A stretch of DNA of 64,000 nt, from the NCBI GenBank assembly GCA_036874045.1, contig JAZBRI010000003.1, forward strand, positions 1,376,501 through 1,440,500. The letters are read 5' to 3'. Positions 33,085 to 45,000 of the stretch are shown piece after piece; the first letter of the stretch is position 1; the number at the start of each line of letters is the position of its first letter. Under the pieces are notes generated by a model that made no database searches, had not been told where the DNA came from, and was given only the letters and a program-made list of their open reading frames with translations. The translations under genes were made by a program, and so were the position numbers. This DNA is from Cymodocea nodosa (Eukaryota > Streptophyta > Magnoliopsida > Alismatales > Cymodoceaceae).

Positions 33085-34953
33085 ATGGATCTTGTCTTCC
33101 TCGAGAAGGTTCTGCTTGCTCTCTTCGCCGCGGTGATGGTGGCCATAGCGGTGGCCAAAATCCGGGGGAAGAAGTTCAAGCTCCCCCCTGGCCCCATTCC
33201 CATTCCCATCTTCGGCAACTGGCTCCAGGTCGGCGACGACCTCAACCACCGTAACCTCACCGACTTCGCCCGCAAGTTCGGGCAGATCTTCCTCCTCCGT
33301 ATGGGCTGCCGGAACCTCGTCGTCGTGTCCTCGCCTGACCTCGCCAAAGAGGTGCTCCACACACAAGGGGTCGAGTTCGGGTCCCGCACTCGTAACGTCG
33401 TCTTCGACATCTTCACAGGTATTGCCTTCGGAAGGCCAGAAAGGATCTTTTTCTCCGTTTAATTTATTCACGAGAGTCGAATATTTAATCTGGGTATTCG
33501 GCCTGCCTGTTGTCTTTGCTTCAGGCAAGGGACAGGACATGGTGTTCACCGTGTACGGTGATCACTGGAGGAAGATGCGGAGGATCATGACGGTACCCTT
33601 CTTCACCAACAAGGTGGTCCAGCAGAACAGGTTCGGGTGGGAGGACGAGATGAGGCGGGTGGTCGAGGATCTGAAGGCAGACCCCAAGGCTGCGACCCAA
33701 GGAATTGTGCTGAGGAAGAGGTTGCAGTTGATGATGTACAACAATTTATACAGGATTATGTTCGACCGAAGGTTTGAGAACGAGAACGATCCACTTTTCA
33801 TCAAGCTGAGGGCTCTTAACGGCGAGAGGAGTCGTCTGGCCCAAAGCTTCGAGTACAACTACGGTGACTTCATTCCCATCCTGAGGCCTTTCTTGAAGGG
33901 GTACCTTAAGATCTGCAAGGAGGTGAAGCAGAGGAGACTTCAGCTCTTCAAGGACTTCTTTGTCGACGAGAGAAGGTGAGGTGTTTTTTTGATTCGTGTT
34001 CCCCTTCTTATTTGACTGACAATTTTTTATCAACATTTGACAATCTGGGGAAATTTGCAGGAAGCTTGCAAGCACCAGGGGATCTACCAACCAGGAGCTG
34101 AAATGTGCCATCGATCACATCCTTGATGCAGAGAAGAAGGGGGAGATCAACGAAGACAATGTCCTTTACATCGTCGAGAATATCAACGTTGCAGGTAAAT
34201 ATTTTGGGTCTTGTTCTTCTTTGCATTTTGCTAAACACGCAAGCTTGCTTTGACTGACTACAATAGTTAATTTAGCATATAATTTGTATGATCGAAGCTG
34301 CTCTCGAAAAAGATTTAAATATTGCCGCTGATGTGAAAATTCAAAATCTTACAGCAATCGAGACCACACTGTGGTCGGTGGAATGGGGCATAGCGGAGCT
34401 TGTGAACCACCCGGAAGTGCAAGAGAAGCTCCGGAAGGAAATCGACAGTGTCCTGGGGCGGGGCGTTCAGGTCACGGAACCAGACACGCACAAGCTGCCC
34501 TACCTCCAAGCCGTGATCAAGGAAACCCTGCGCCTGCGCATGGCCATACCTCTGCTGGTGCCCCACATGAACCTCAACGACGCCAAGCTCGGGACCTACG
34601 ACATCCCGGCGGAGAGCAAGATCCTTGTCAACGCCTGGTTCCTGGCCAACAACCCAGAGCACTGGAAGAAGCCGGAGGAGTACCGGCCGGAGAGGTTCCT
34701 CGAGGAGGAAGCCAAGGTGGAAGCCAGCGGCAACGACTTCAGGTACCTGCCGTTTGGGGTGGGGAGGAGGAGCTGCCCGGGGATCATTCTGGCCTTGCCT
34801 ATTCTGGGCATCACCCTCGGCAGGTTGGTCCAGAACTTCGAGTTGTTGCCACCCCCCGGCCAGGCCAAGCTCGACACCAGCGAGAAAGGTGGGCAGTTCA
34901 GCTTGCACATCCTCAAGCACTCCACCATTGTTGCAAAGCCAAGAGCCTTTTAA
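33085..34953 (+). CDS. C4H: Trans-cinnamate 4-monooxygenase (cinnamate 4-hydroxylase, CYP73A)
   Basis: Exons 33085-33418, 33525-33975, 34061-34194 and 34355-34953 (TAA) give 505 residues, the usual length for class I C4H. It converts trans-cinnamate to p-coumarate with NADPH-P450 reductase, the second step of the general phenylpropanoid pathway, on the ER membrane. Visible marks: N-terminal membrane anchor ([16 protein letters not shown]), proline hinge [14 protein letters not shown]-helix AAIETT (A307 to T311), ExxR at 363-366 (ETLR), RPERF at 417-421, and the heme loop [10 protein letters not shown] with Cys447, the same number as in other C4Hs. Start context GCCGCCATGG is optimal. All joins are in phase (FTG/KGQD; ER-R-KL; VA-A-IE). 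No defect is seen, so the gene should be active. A GA-rich tract follows in the 3' UTR (about 35037-35057). Confidence 0.98.
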
Positions 34954-35437
34954 AAATAATTGATCTGTCATCTCATATCATATCTGCTGTTATTATTTAT
35001 GTTGTCCTCCTCCGCAATGGAAGGACACTTTGAGAGCTAGAGAGAGAGAGAAGAGAGGTCTGAACTACGGATGGATGGATGGTTGGTGGTATTGGTAGTC
35101 ATGTCTTAGCTCCGCTACCGCTACTGATGTCATCATGATGAAGTGTTCTTATTATTGTTCCGATTCCCTTATGCAATCATCTTTAGCCTCATTTTTTCAA
35201 TAGTATTTGCTGGAGAAGAAAAGCTATCAAACTACGGTGAACATTCTTGAGATAGTCCACAATCACATGTTGGTGACCTACAAGATTGTATATTAACATA
35301 ATTAACAGGTCTCCTTAAACGGCAGATGCTAGCTTTTCCAACTTCCATTCTTTCTCCGATATTTTTCCTTTTCCTTCTGCTTATAATTGATTGGTTGCAA
35401 GTTAATTCTCGCAAAAATAGTAACGTTATAACATACA

Positions 35438-36082
35438 CTCTTAAGAGATGTTTATGTACTTAAAAAAATGGTGAAAAAAAAAAACAGAATATCATAGAAA
35501 ATGATAAAATGAAAAATAACGAAAAGTTAGTAGAAAATTAATATATTTGTGTACAAAATAAAAAATGATGAAATTTAAAATACGCATGTTTGTGGAAAAA
35601 ATAAAAAATGATAGAAAATCATAAAATGTAAAATATATATGTTTATTCATAAAATAAAAAATTTTGAAATCGATAAATTAAATATTCTTTATATTTATTT
35701 GTAAAATAAAAAATAACAAAATTTATCATAGATAATATAAGATGAAGTCATTTCTGATAATAGTTACAACATAAAATACATTTTATATATCTTTATTGTT
35801 CCATATATCTCTCATAATATCAATTCACATCTACTAATGACATAAACAATTTCTATATCAAAATTATATGTTGTTAATATATTATGTGATAATTTACTCT
35901 CTTTTTCTTCATTTTTCATCAATTTCAAAGATCAGAAGGTTGGGAAAAAAAAAAATTCTTATATACCGGAGAAAATGGTGGAATCCTTTGAAAACTTATT
36001 TGGTGCACAAACATCTGGAAAATGGTGAAAACTCCTTTTTAGTATTTTCCACTATTTTCTAGATGCACAAACACTCCCTTAG
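35438..36082. mobile_element. MITE-like foldback element 1
   Basis: The left end (CTTAAGAGATGTTTATGTAC at about 35440) matches the reverse complement of the right end (CCTAAGGGAGTGTTTGTGCAT, ending at about 36082) at most positions with one gap, giving imperfect terminal inverted repeats. Inside, the motif TTTGTG-x-AC followed by AAAATAAAAAATGA recurs at about 50-base steps (35548, 35590, 35642, 35696). Similar TTTGTGCAC words occur near the right end. Terminal plus subterminal repeats and no coding capacity suggest a non-autonomous DNA transposon, perhaps hAT-like. No clean target duplication was identified. Confidence 0.45.
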
Positions 36083-36642
36083 GATTTGTTTGTACACTTA
36101 GAAAGTAACATAAACTAACAAAAAAAAGTGTTAGAAAATAACTAAAAAGAAAATTACAAAAAGTCACTAGAAAATTATGGTATTTGTGCACCGATCATAA
36201 AGTAGCAAAAAGTGAAAAAATAATATAATAAATATGAATGAATAACATAAAAATATTTATAGACATCTCAAGTTTACAAAGAAATTAAAAATGTTTACAT
36301 TCTTTTTAAGAATACATTATACATTACAAGGTTAATATAAATTTAATATGATATAAAAATTTATTATTTTTATTATTTCATCTTCTTTTTTTTGACATAA
36401 GAATTTAACAAATTACATTTCCTTTTATTTTTTTCCTCTTCTTCCTTTTTTTTCCTCACTTTAAAACATTCTAACTTAAGAAAGATGACAACTTTACTTC
36501 TTATAAATTTTTTTCAGAAAGTAATAGTGAAAAGTGATAGATATTTTTCATCAGGTACAAACATACCATATTTTTCGCTACTTTCTCTCACTTTCTTTTC
36601 CATCACTTTTCCTTATTTCTCATGCACAAAACTCCTTAATTA
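36078..36642. mobile_element. MITE-like foldback element 2, abutting the first
   Basis: It begins CCTTAGGATTTGTTTGTACAC and ends near 36642 with the reverse complement of a related word (AATTAAGGAGTTTTGTGCATG). The left half is A-rich and purine-rich, and the right half is its T-rich counterpart (TTTTCGCTACTTTCTCTCAC and similar), so the two halves can fold on each other. It shares TTTGTGCACC-type subterminal words with element 1. Borders are approximate. Confidence 0.4.
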
Positions 36643-37666
36643 GACTTCTCTACTCAATGAAAGATTTTTTTTGAATTAAATTGAAGAAAAAAATGCCATC
36701 AATGGGAAGATAAGTGTCCAAAATGAAATTGTACATAATATTAGTGGTTAATGAATGGTTAATTACATAATATTTAGTTTATCATATGAAAATTAAGCTA
36801 TTATGTTACAATTACATGAATATACACCTTAAATTAAAGAATATGCATAATTTCAAAGAATTAGCATTAATTAAGTATTAAAAGATTGAAAACCTAATAC
36901 ATGTGGTTTTATAGAAGTTTACGTAAACTCATAAAATTATTAAAGTAAGTTTACGAACCCTCATAAAGTTATTAATGTAAGTGTACGAAACTTCGTAAAG
37001 TTAGAAATTATTTCACACATCAATTTTTAAATAATTAAGAATTACTTCTTTTACACGTCAACTTAACTCAACGAGGTCAATTTATTGAGTTACACTAACT
37101 CTATGGACTAGTTATTTTCTAATATTTAATTATGAATAGCTGTAGGAATAGAAAATTTAAAGGAAACCACATTGCATGAATTATGTCATGATCTAAATTG
37201 TAGAATGAAAAAGTAATCACTATCATTGATGTGAAGGAAAGAAATTCAATCAGTCATTCAAGCAAAAGTAGTTATTACTAAAAGAAATATAAAAGGAAAA
37301 GAGAAATGAATGAAGGAGAGTGTGTGGAGAACAACACTAACTACAGCAAGCATCGAACATTCCTTGAAACTCCACCACCACCACTAATCACCAACCATCG
37401 AATGTCTATAAAGATACTTTTCGGATGTCGAGTCGATTTCAAATCAAATACGATGACTGACAACTACTGTGATGAGTGATCGCGTTGCAGGAAGAAAAGA
37501 CATTTTCACTAATCACTGAATCATCTCTCGAGAGATAGTAAAACTTTTAACCTTAGTTTTAGGTTGATGTTGCTGTACTGAAGAGGAGATCAACTTATAA
37601 AAGTCTCAGTTTGCAATCTTATAGAAAAAGGAGTGTGTAATAGTAAGTGATTAAGTTTTCATTCAT

Positions 37667-38010
37667 TACATCATCACAATAGAAAAATCTTTCTAAGTTT
37701 ACTAAATCATCACATCAACAACAAAATGTATTATATTATCACATCAACAACACATATAATAACAAGAATAATATCTACTATGTCATCAAATAAGTAACAA
37801 AATGTGCTACATCATCACATCAACAACAATAATGTCTACTACATCATTACATAAATAACTACACAATGTACTACAAATGCAATAACAACAATAATGTTTA
37901 CTACATAACAAAACAACAATGTACTACACTAATGTCTACTACATCATCACATTAACAATACAATACATATAATAATAATATTTACTACAACAATAACACA
38001 CATAACAATT
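37667..38010. repeat. Degenerate minisatellite, period about 32 bases
   Basis: About ten imperfect units, each built from an ACATCATCACATCAAC part and an AACAATAATGTCTACT part. The best copies start at about 37699, 37811 and 37843; others have small deletions. It is AT-rich and noncoding. Confidence 0.7.
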
Positions 38011-38896
38011 ATACTAAAACAATATACAAACTTAATACATCATGAAAAACGACAAAGTCTAGTACATCCCCTACAATGTTTACAAAAGATTATGTTTCAG
38101 CTAAAAATAATCTCATTTTCCATGATTTTCTAATAATGTCATTTCATTATATACTTTGTATTTATATAGACTATAAAGTTTAAGCAATGAAGGAATAATG
38201 TCTAATTTTTTGTATTGCAATACACTCTATGATCTACATCCTACTTCTATTACATTCCTTATATTTCTATAAAAATTTCCTCATGTTTACTTCCATCTCT
38301 TGAACTAAGATTGTCAACCTTTTAAATAATTCTATACGAGGACAAACTCCCTATGTCATCATTAGATACTATTAGACAAGTAATGTTATTTAAGTTATTC
38401 AAAAGATATATATCATCATTTAAATTAAAAGTTTTAGTATCATGAAAATCCATAAGTACTATGTTTATTCCTCTTCTAGTGATACTAGTCTCAAAAATCA
38501 TCTTCAACTACTCATATGTTCAACAATTTTTTTTTTTACAAAAGGAAAAAACTATAATAGGTAACAAATTAACTACATGTAAGTTAAGAAACAGATATAT
38601 ATTTTATAATAATTAATGTCATATTCACAAATTTTTCTCAAATTTCATTAAAAATACTTGTATGATCATGTACGTAATCTCATCTTTAGTTACAATCTTT
38701 TTATAATTTTTATATATTTACTATCACGTCTTTAGGTAATTATCAATATTTTTTTTTCTAATTCAACGTTAGTTTTAATATTATAATCATTGACCACTTG
38801 ATTCCTTCGTAAAGGAAAATTAAGATCATCTTTTTAATTCCATATAATTTTTTTTTTGGTTAATAGTATAATCCCAAAAAACACATAAAATAACAT
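38011..38896. other. AT-rich spacer before SCYL1
   Basis: No exon, RNA gene or element protein is recognised. Several poly-T runs are present (for example about 38528-38537 and 38748-38757). Confidence 0.5.
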
Positions 38897-38925
38897 TATA
38901 AAAAAGCTGCTTCGGTCCATGGGCC
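38897..38925 (+). promoter_or_regulatory. SCYL1 core promoter candidates: TATA box and site II
   Basis: TATAAAA at 38897-38903 and TGGGCC at 38920-38925 (site II, a TCP-type element common in plant housekeeping genes) lie about 130-160 bases upstream of the start codon, where the sequence turns from AT-rich to GC-rich. Confidence 0.45.
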
Positions 38926-39054
38926 GAGCCGTCGAAGAGTCTTCGTCTCTACATTCTTAACAGAATTAATTTGCTGTCCTTCTTCCCATCTTCGCTTGGC
39001 ACTCGCCAGCCTTCTCGTCCACCACCCCGGATCCCGACCTCCAACCCACCGGAG

Positions 39055-42000
39055 ATGTTGAAATTCCTCAAGGGCGTGGTGGCCGGATCGGGCACGGGGC
39101 CGAAGGATCTCCCCTACAACATCGGCGAGCCATACTCCTCCGCCTGGGGGTCCTGGACTCACCACCGCGGCACATCCAAGGTAAATGATTCCCAATGATT
39201 GTATGCTCAGAATCTCAATTCTACTCTGCTTCGAATTTCGGGGGAGCGCATTTTCCCGGGAGCTTTGCGTGTTTGCGTTTTGTTGTTTGAGTATTTTCGA
39301 TGTGGAAGAGACGAGATCCGCCGGCCGGGGGGTGGGGTGGGGGGGGTGTAGCTCTCTTCGCGAAGTAAGGATTGGAATTCCACTGTGATAATATTGTTGC
39401 TTGACGAGAAGATGTATCGAAAGAGAGCTGCCGGAGGAATAGGCTTTTTTAAGGGCTTATTATTATAAATTTATTGTCAATAATGCAATCTTTGCCGCTG
39501 TGTTTGGTAACCTATTTTAATTTCTTTGAAAAAAAATCATTTATGGTGTCTACTTTGGCCTCGGATCTATGTATCTCGATCTCATGATTTCCTGATCAAG
39601 GTCGTGACTCACTGGTACGTTGAATATTGCTAATGAACGAGATAGTTGCTTGGGCGATTTATGTAACTAATTTTCATCCTCCTTTGTATGCTCATAGAAG
39701 GTAGGATTCTTGATAATGAAGATTGTAGTCTGATCCTCCTGCTATGTAATTTGATTGATCTTATCTAATAAGATTCAATCTTACCCTTGTCAAAAAAAAG
39801 GTGAACCAACCCATGAAGCCAGCACAACACAAGACAGAATTCAAAACCTCAAAGCGTCAGGACCCCCACACCACACAGAAGACCTCATTATATACACAAT
39901 TTATCCCAAACACCCAACAGACAAGAAGCTCGGGCTAGTGTTTTAAACTCCTTGGAATGAATATGCTTTCATTCCTAGTTTGCTAAATACTCCAGCAGAT
40001 GCTGTGAATAACCAGAAAAAGATGATGTTTAGAACTGGATGCTCCACCTCAAGTTCCCCCTGTTATTTAAATGTAGGCCACCCAAGAGGTGGTTCTGTGA
40101 TGCATCTCCAAACCCAAGCGTTCATGTGATGGCTGAAAAAAAGTGATTAAAGCCCCAGCTGAATTACAGAGTGTACAGGCAAGATCATGCGTCTGAGCCC
40201 ATTTGCTTTGATAGACTTTCGTGCCCACCCTTCCATGCATGAGTAATCACATGAATGCTCTAATCTTCAAGGGGGATTTTCCTTCTGAAGCTAACTTGAA
40301 TGCTGGACACCTCTGACTATTCCTTCACTGCAGTAATTTATAGCACCTACTTACAGAAAAACCTGGACTGGCCACCTTGCCCTAGCCGAATTCATCTTTG
40401 CCATCATCCTCAATGCTGAATCAGTTGGTAGCAATTGAAGTAGCTCCAAAAATTCTTGCAGCTTGTCACTTTTTAAAGCTCTCCTGAGTTGAAGGACACA
40501 GCTGATAGCAGAAGCACTCCCCATCACTGCATCATTGGCCCTGGCATGTGGTTGCAAATTTAGTGCATGCAACTTAGGGAATTCAGCAGCTAACCTACTG
40601 TCTTTAAGCCGTTTGTTAGTTCAAAAGTTGGTCTGCCTACCACTGACTACCTTAATATAGGTATGCTCCTCTACAAAATATTTCAGGTTCCAGACATCTT
40701 ACTAAAAGTGTGAAAAAATAGAGCTCCTTAAATTTCTGTCATCTAACTGCATGACATCCAAGTATTTGTTGGACAGGATTTTCACACATAAGGAGTCCTT
40801 TTCCTTCATCCACTTCCACCACCACTTACACAGGAGCAAATTATTCATCTTAGGAACTGCCTCTAGCCATGCATATTTAACAACATTCATTTGTGTATAA
40901 GTGATATTAAGAAGGTAATGATGTTTAGATTTGGCTATCCCATTCTTCTAACATGTATATGTGCAAAAAATTTGATGAATAGATATAACTCGAGCTAGAT
41001 TCCAATTGTTTGAGTTAATTAAACTCAAAATGATGTTTGTTAACACAAATAAATGGATAAAGAAGGGTAACACAATAATGCTCACCTATCTTACAGTCAC
41101 AGGGCTTATAGACAAGTGACTCAAAGGACATAAATGGCAAAGATTGGTGTAGCTTGATAAGATATGGATGAATGACCCAACATATAATGTCATAAGAGAG
41201 ATGCCTCAATTTTCAATATCGAACTCAATAGTCCACTGGGGATCTCATCTCTATTCTCTAAGTTGACGCCCCCTTCTACTTGACAGCCAAAATCAATCCT
41301 CCTTTGAGTCTGGAACTTCTGAAAAAAGCACTATGGTTAGGGGGAAAATGTCAAAACAATGTTTTAGTAATGGCACTTAGAATGATATTTTTAAATGAAA
41401 AATCATAAGGAAAAATGTCAAAACAAGGTTTCAAGTTTTAGTAAAGGCACTTTGAAAAACAAGGTTTTTTTTTGCACTTTCTACATCCATGTTTCCATTT
41501 ACAATCAACAAAATGTGGTTTTCTCTTCTCTAAGTTCTCATAGTGATACCAGAATTTTACCATTTGTTGCCCCATATACTCCTTGAATATTTGAAATACT
41601 TATTTAATTAGTGGCTATTTATGAGTGTTTAATTATTTACTGGGGAAGCATACACTCTTGCTTCCATTTTCCCATTTATGTGACTCTGATGTCCATATTT
41701 ATGTAGTCACAGTTCTTTTTTTACCATGCTTCTTCAGGAGGATGGATCTGCAGTATCGATATTTTCTCTTTCTGGAAACAATGCTCAGGATGGTTACTTG
41801 GCTGCTGGTCGCAATGGGGTTAAGCGCTTGCGGACGGTAAACTTCTTTTCAGCATCTATATCATTCGTGAGTGTAGAATTTGGACACCCTTTTTGGCATC
41901 ATAGTAATTTGCATGCTGTGCAGGTTAGGCACCCAAATATATTGTCTTTCCTTCAAAGCACTGAAGCTGAAGTGGGTGATGGATCTACCTCTAGACTTAA

Positions 42001-45000
42001 CATTTATATAGTCACTGAACCTGTAATGCCACTGTCGGAAAAGATAAAAGAATTAGGTTTAAAAGGTACACAAAGGTATACCATCATACTTTGCAGTTGA
42101 TAGTTTTGCTATTTCATTTTTCTTCAGTGATTTTGAAATCTATTGCTTGTAAGATCACCTCCCATACTTGAAAAATAATTTTGTCAAATAGATTTTTCTG
42201 TTGTCAACAATGAAATTACAAGTGTTCATTCTATAAATGAAGCCTCAATGATTTAGTACTTTAGCTATCATACTGATGATTTTATTTAATTTCCTTGATA
42301 CCTTAATTGATGGGCCAGATCAACTAGTTTAGCCTTCCAAACCATGAACAACATGACAAAAAGTAAAATATCTATGAACTTCTTTTCTCATAATCATTAA
42401 TTTGTGTTCTAAGATCCTCCTTTCAGAGAGACATGATGAAAGAACCATAAATTTTCCATTTTTTTTTCAACATTTTGGTGCTGTTGGGGTTCCTAATGAA
42501 GGAGAAACATTAGTGCACACACACATCATAGACTTCATATGTACTTTACTTCAAAATGCTATTTCAAGGTAAAGTTACATACACCCTTTAGGTATGATCA
42601 TTTTGATATTGATCTGATGGGAAACTACCCATATCTAATACATCTATTTTATCCCTCTCCCACCAAAAAAATTAAAAAGCCTCTCCTTTGGCGTTGTCAT
42701 TCATACCCCACATCTGATTGGCACTATCATTTGCATCCTTTGTTGGAATCATCACCCTTAGCAATTGATGTACTCACTCCTAGTGCCTTTGTGATAGCCA
42801 AGGTTTTAAGCATTGATGTGTGTTGTGACACATGTTGGTTTTCCTATGTTGGCCATGTTAAGTCATGTTGACCAACATGTGTTAAAAGTTCTTTATGGGT
42901 GTGTGTTAGTCAACACACCCAACATGGCACTTTTTGATGCTTTCATTCTTTTTTTGGTATCTTTTTTTGTTTGCAAAGATTCCATTTCACCCCTTTAAAT
43001 CAAGGACAATATCTTCACTTCTAATTCAAGTAAGTCCTCTTCTCTTCTCTCAAATCTCTCCTCATCTACAGTTCTTCCTCTTCCTTATGGGAAATCTTCC
43101 TCCTCCAAGCAATTCCTTGGATGACACAAGCTAAAGATTACCCCTATAGGTGATGATTATGATGTCATCTAGCCTGAAGATTGCACTCACCTATAAGACA
43201 GAGTGGAGTATGTAGCCGATGTGGAAAATCTTTGCCAGAGAGATTCAACAACAAGCAAGGTGAGAAATTTAGAGTTGGATGCACAAGGTGAGAGCACAGG
43301 GTAGAAGTTGGAGGCAACCATTAGGTTCATGCAGGAGCATAGGGATTGTTGAGATGTTCAGGACCTACAACCAAAGACAGGACAATTCTATTGTTGTAGT
43401 TACCACTCATGAGAGGTGAAAGCAAAAGACATTAAAGAGAATGTAGGGTGATGCAAGGAAGAGGGTTGTTGAACACATTAATGTTCAACGTGCTAAGATA
43501 TTTGACCCCTACATAATAAATCTTGCAAGCGCGAACACATTAATGCCTGGGCACACAAACAAAAGCATTCCTACAAATCATTGTTATTTTTTTTGTCACT
43601 TTTTCTTTTTATTTCACATTTTCCCTTTCTTAAAAACTTCTTCCACCACCACATGTCATTCTCTCTTTCTTTTTAATATCTTTCTACATCCACACTTTGC
43701 CTTTCTTGTCTTTGTTTTGCTGACCACACATTTATTTTTTTCCTTTTCAATTATCATTTCCTTTCTTTTCTCTTGACACATTACAAACCAAAATGGGAAA
43801 GACATCACTGATTTTTTTATTTCCTTTTCTCTTGCAGTCTTCTCCATGTCTCCCCCTTTTCTTGTACATCACACTTGGCTGCCTTTCCCCTTTTCTACCA
43901 GAAACAGGACATATTTCTGCCTTTTTCCTTCATACTTCCTCATAAAATGTCAGTTGTGCCTTTTCTTCTTCTTGTTTTCTCTCTTTCCTCCGCATCATCC
44001 ATCTTTTTTTTATTCATTGTTTTTTTTTTCTCCCTAGTTTGTCTTCATCTTCTTTTCTGAACATTGTCTACTTTTTTGTCCTCCCATCCATTTATCACTC
44101 TTTTTGTTTTCTCTTCTTATTTTCAAGTACATACATTTAGTTTCCTCTCTCTCTTTCTCTTTTTTTAAGCATAACAATAACAATCTGAATTATAATTTCA
44201 CTATGAAGGGTCAACCACATGAATTCTTTTCTTCTATATATTTCTATGGTCAAATATTTGGTTAAATTATATACATTTAAATGTTTTCTTTCAATTCTTT
44301 TCTTCATCCTTTTAATCTTTTCTTACTTGGGTGCTTTGACATCTTAATAACTAGGATATTATGTAAAATGCCTTCTGCTCTCTCTCACATAGCAGCACAT
44401 ACCATCAATGACCAACACTGACACCTCTTTCTGCACCAGCCACCATTAAATAGACCAATTGAGCACCCCAACAATATCTTGCATACCATTTTTACTCTTC
44501 ACATGCCAAGACCACAACGTTATGGGACCTTCTTTCTGCTGTAGGCATCAACATCACCACCAACTCCTCTTTGGTTTTGCCTTCTCTACAGCATCCTTCA
44601 TCAACATCACCTTCCTCTCATTCCATCACCTCCTCTCCCTTATTCCTTTTTCCTGTAAAGCATCATAATCCACCCAACACCACATTTCCACTTCTCCATC
44701 CACAATAAACCTGAAAACATCTACACTTCTACCATCACCAAGCCTCCTTTCCACCCATACTTAACAACCCAAGCAAGTCACAACCTTCCTTACATATCCT
44801 ACAATCTACAACACATCTCCTCTAATGTTGTCGAACAGGAACCAAAGAGATAGCCTTATCATGTTGTCGTCCAACTCATCAAAGCCATTGGCAATGATGA
44901 GAGCCATGAATGATGACTAGAGGAGGAGGTGGTGGAAGTGGAGGAATATGTGGAGGTGGATAGCTTTGTCATACCATTGTTGAGCTTAGTGGCCACATCA

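Noticed and set aside
34315-34971. Long minus-strand (218 codons) and alternative plus-strand (220 codons) frames over C4H exon 4
   Set aside because: Shadows of the GC-rich C4H exon, which has the heme loop and correct length.
43543-44060. Series of hydrophobic frames in SCYL1 intron 3
   Set aside because: They come from T/C-rich low-complexity DNA that yields Phe/Leu/Ser runs; no start, domain or conservation signal.
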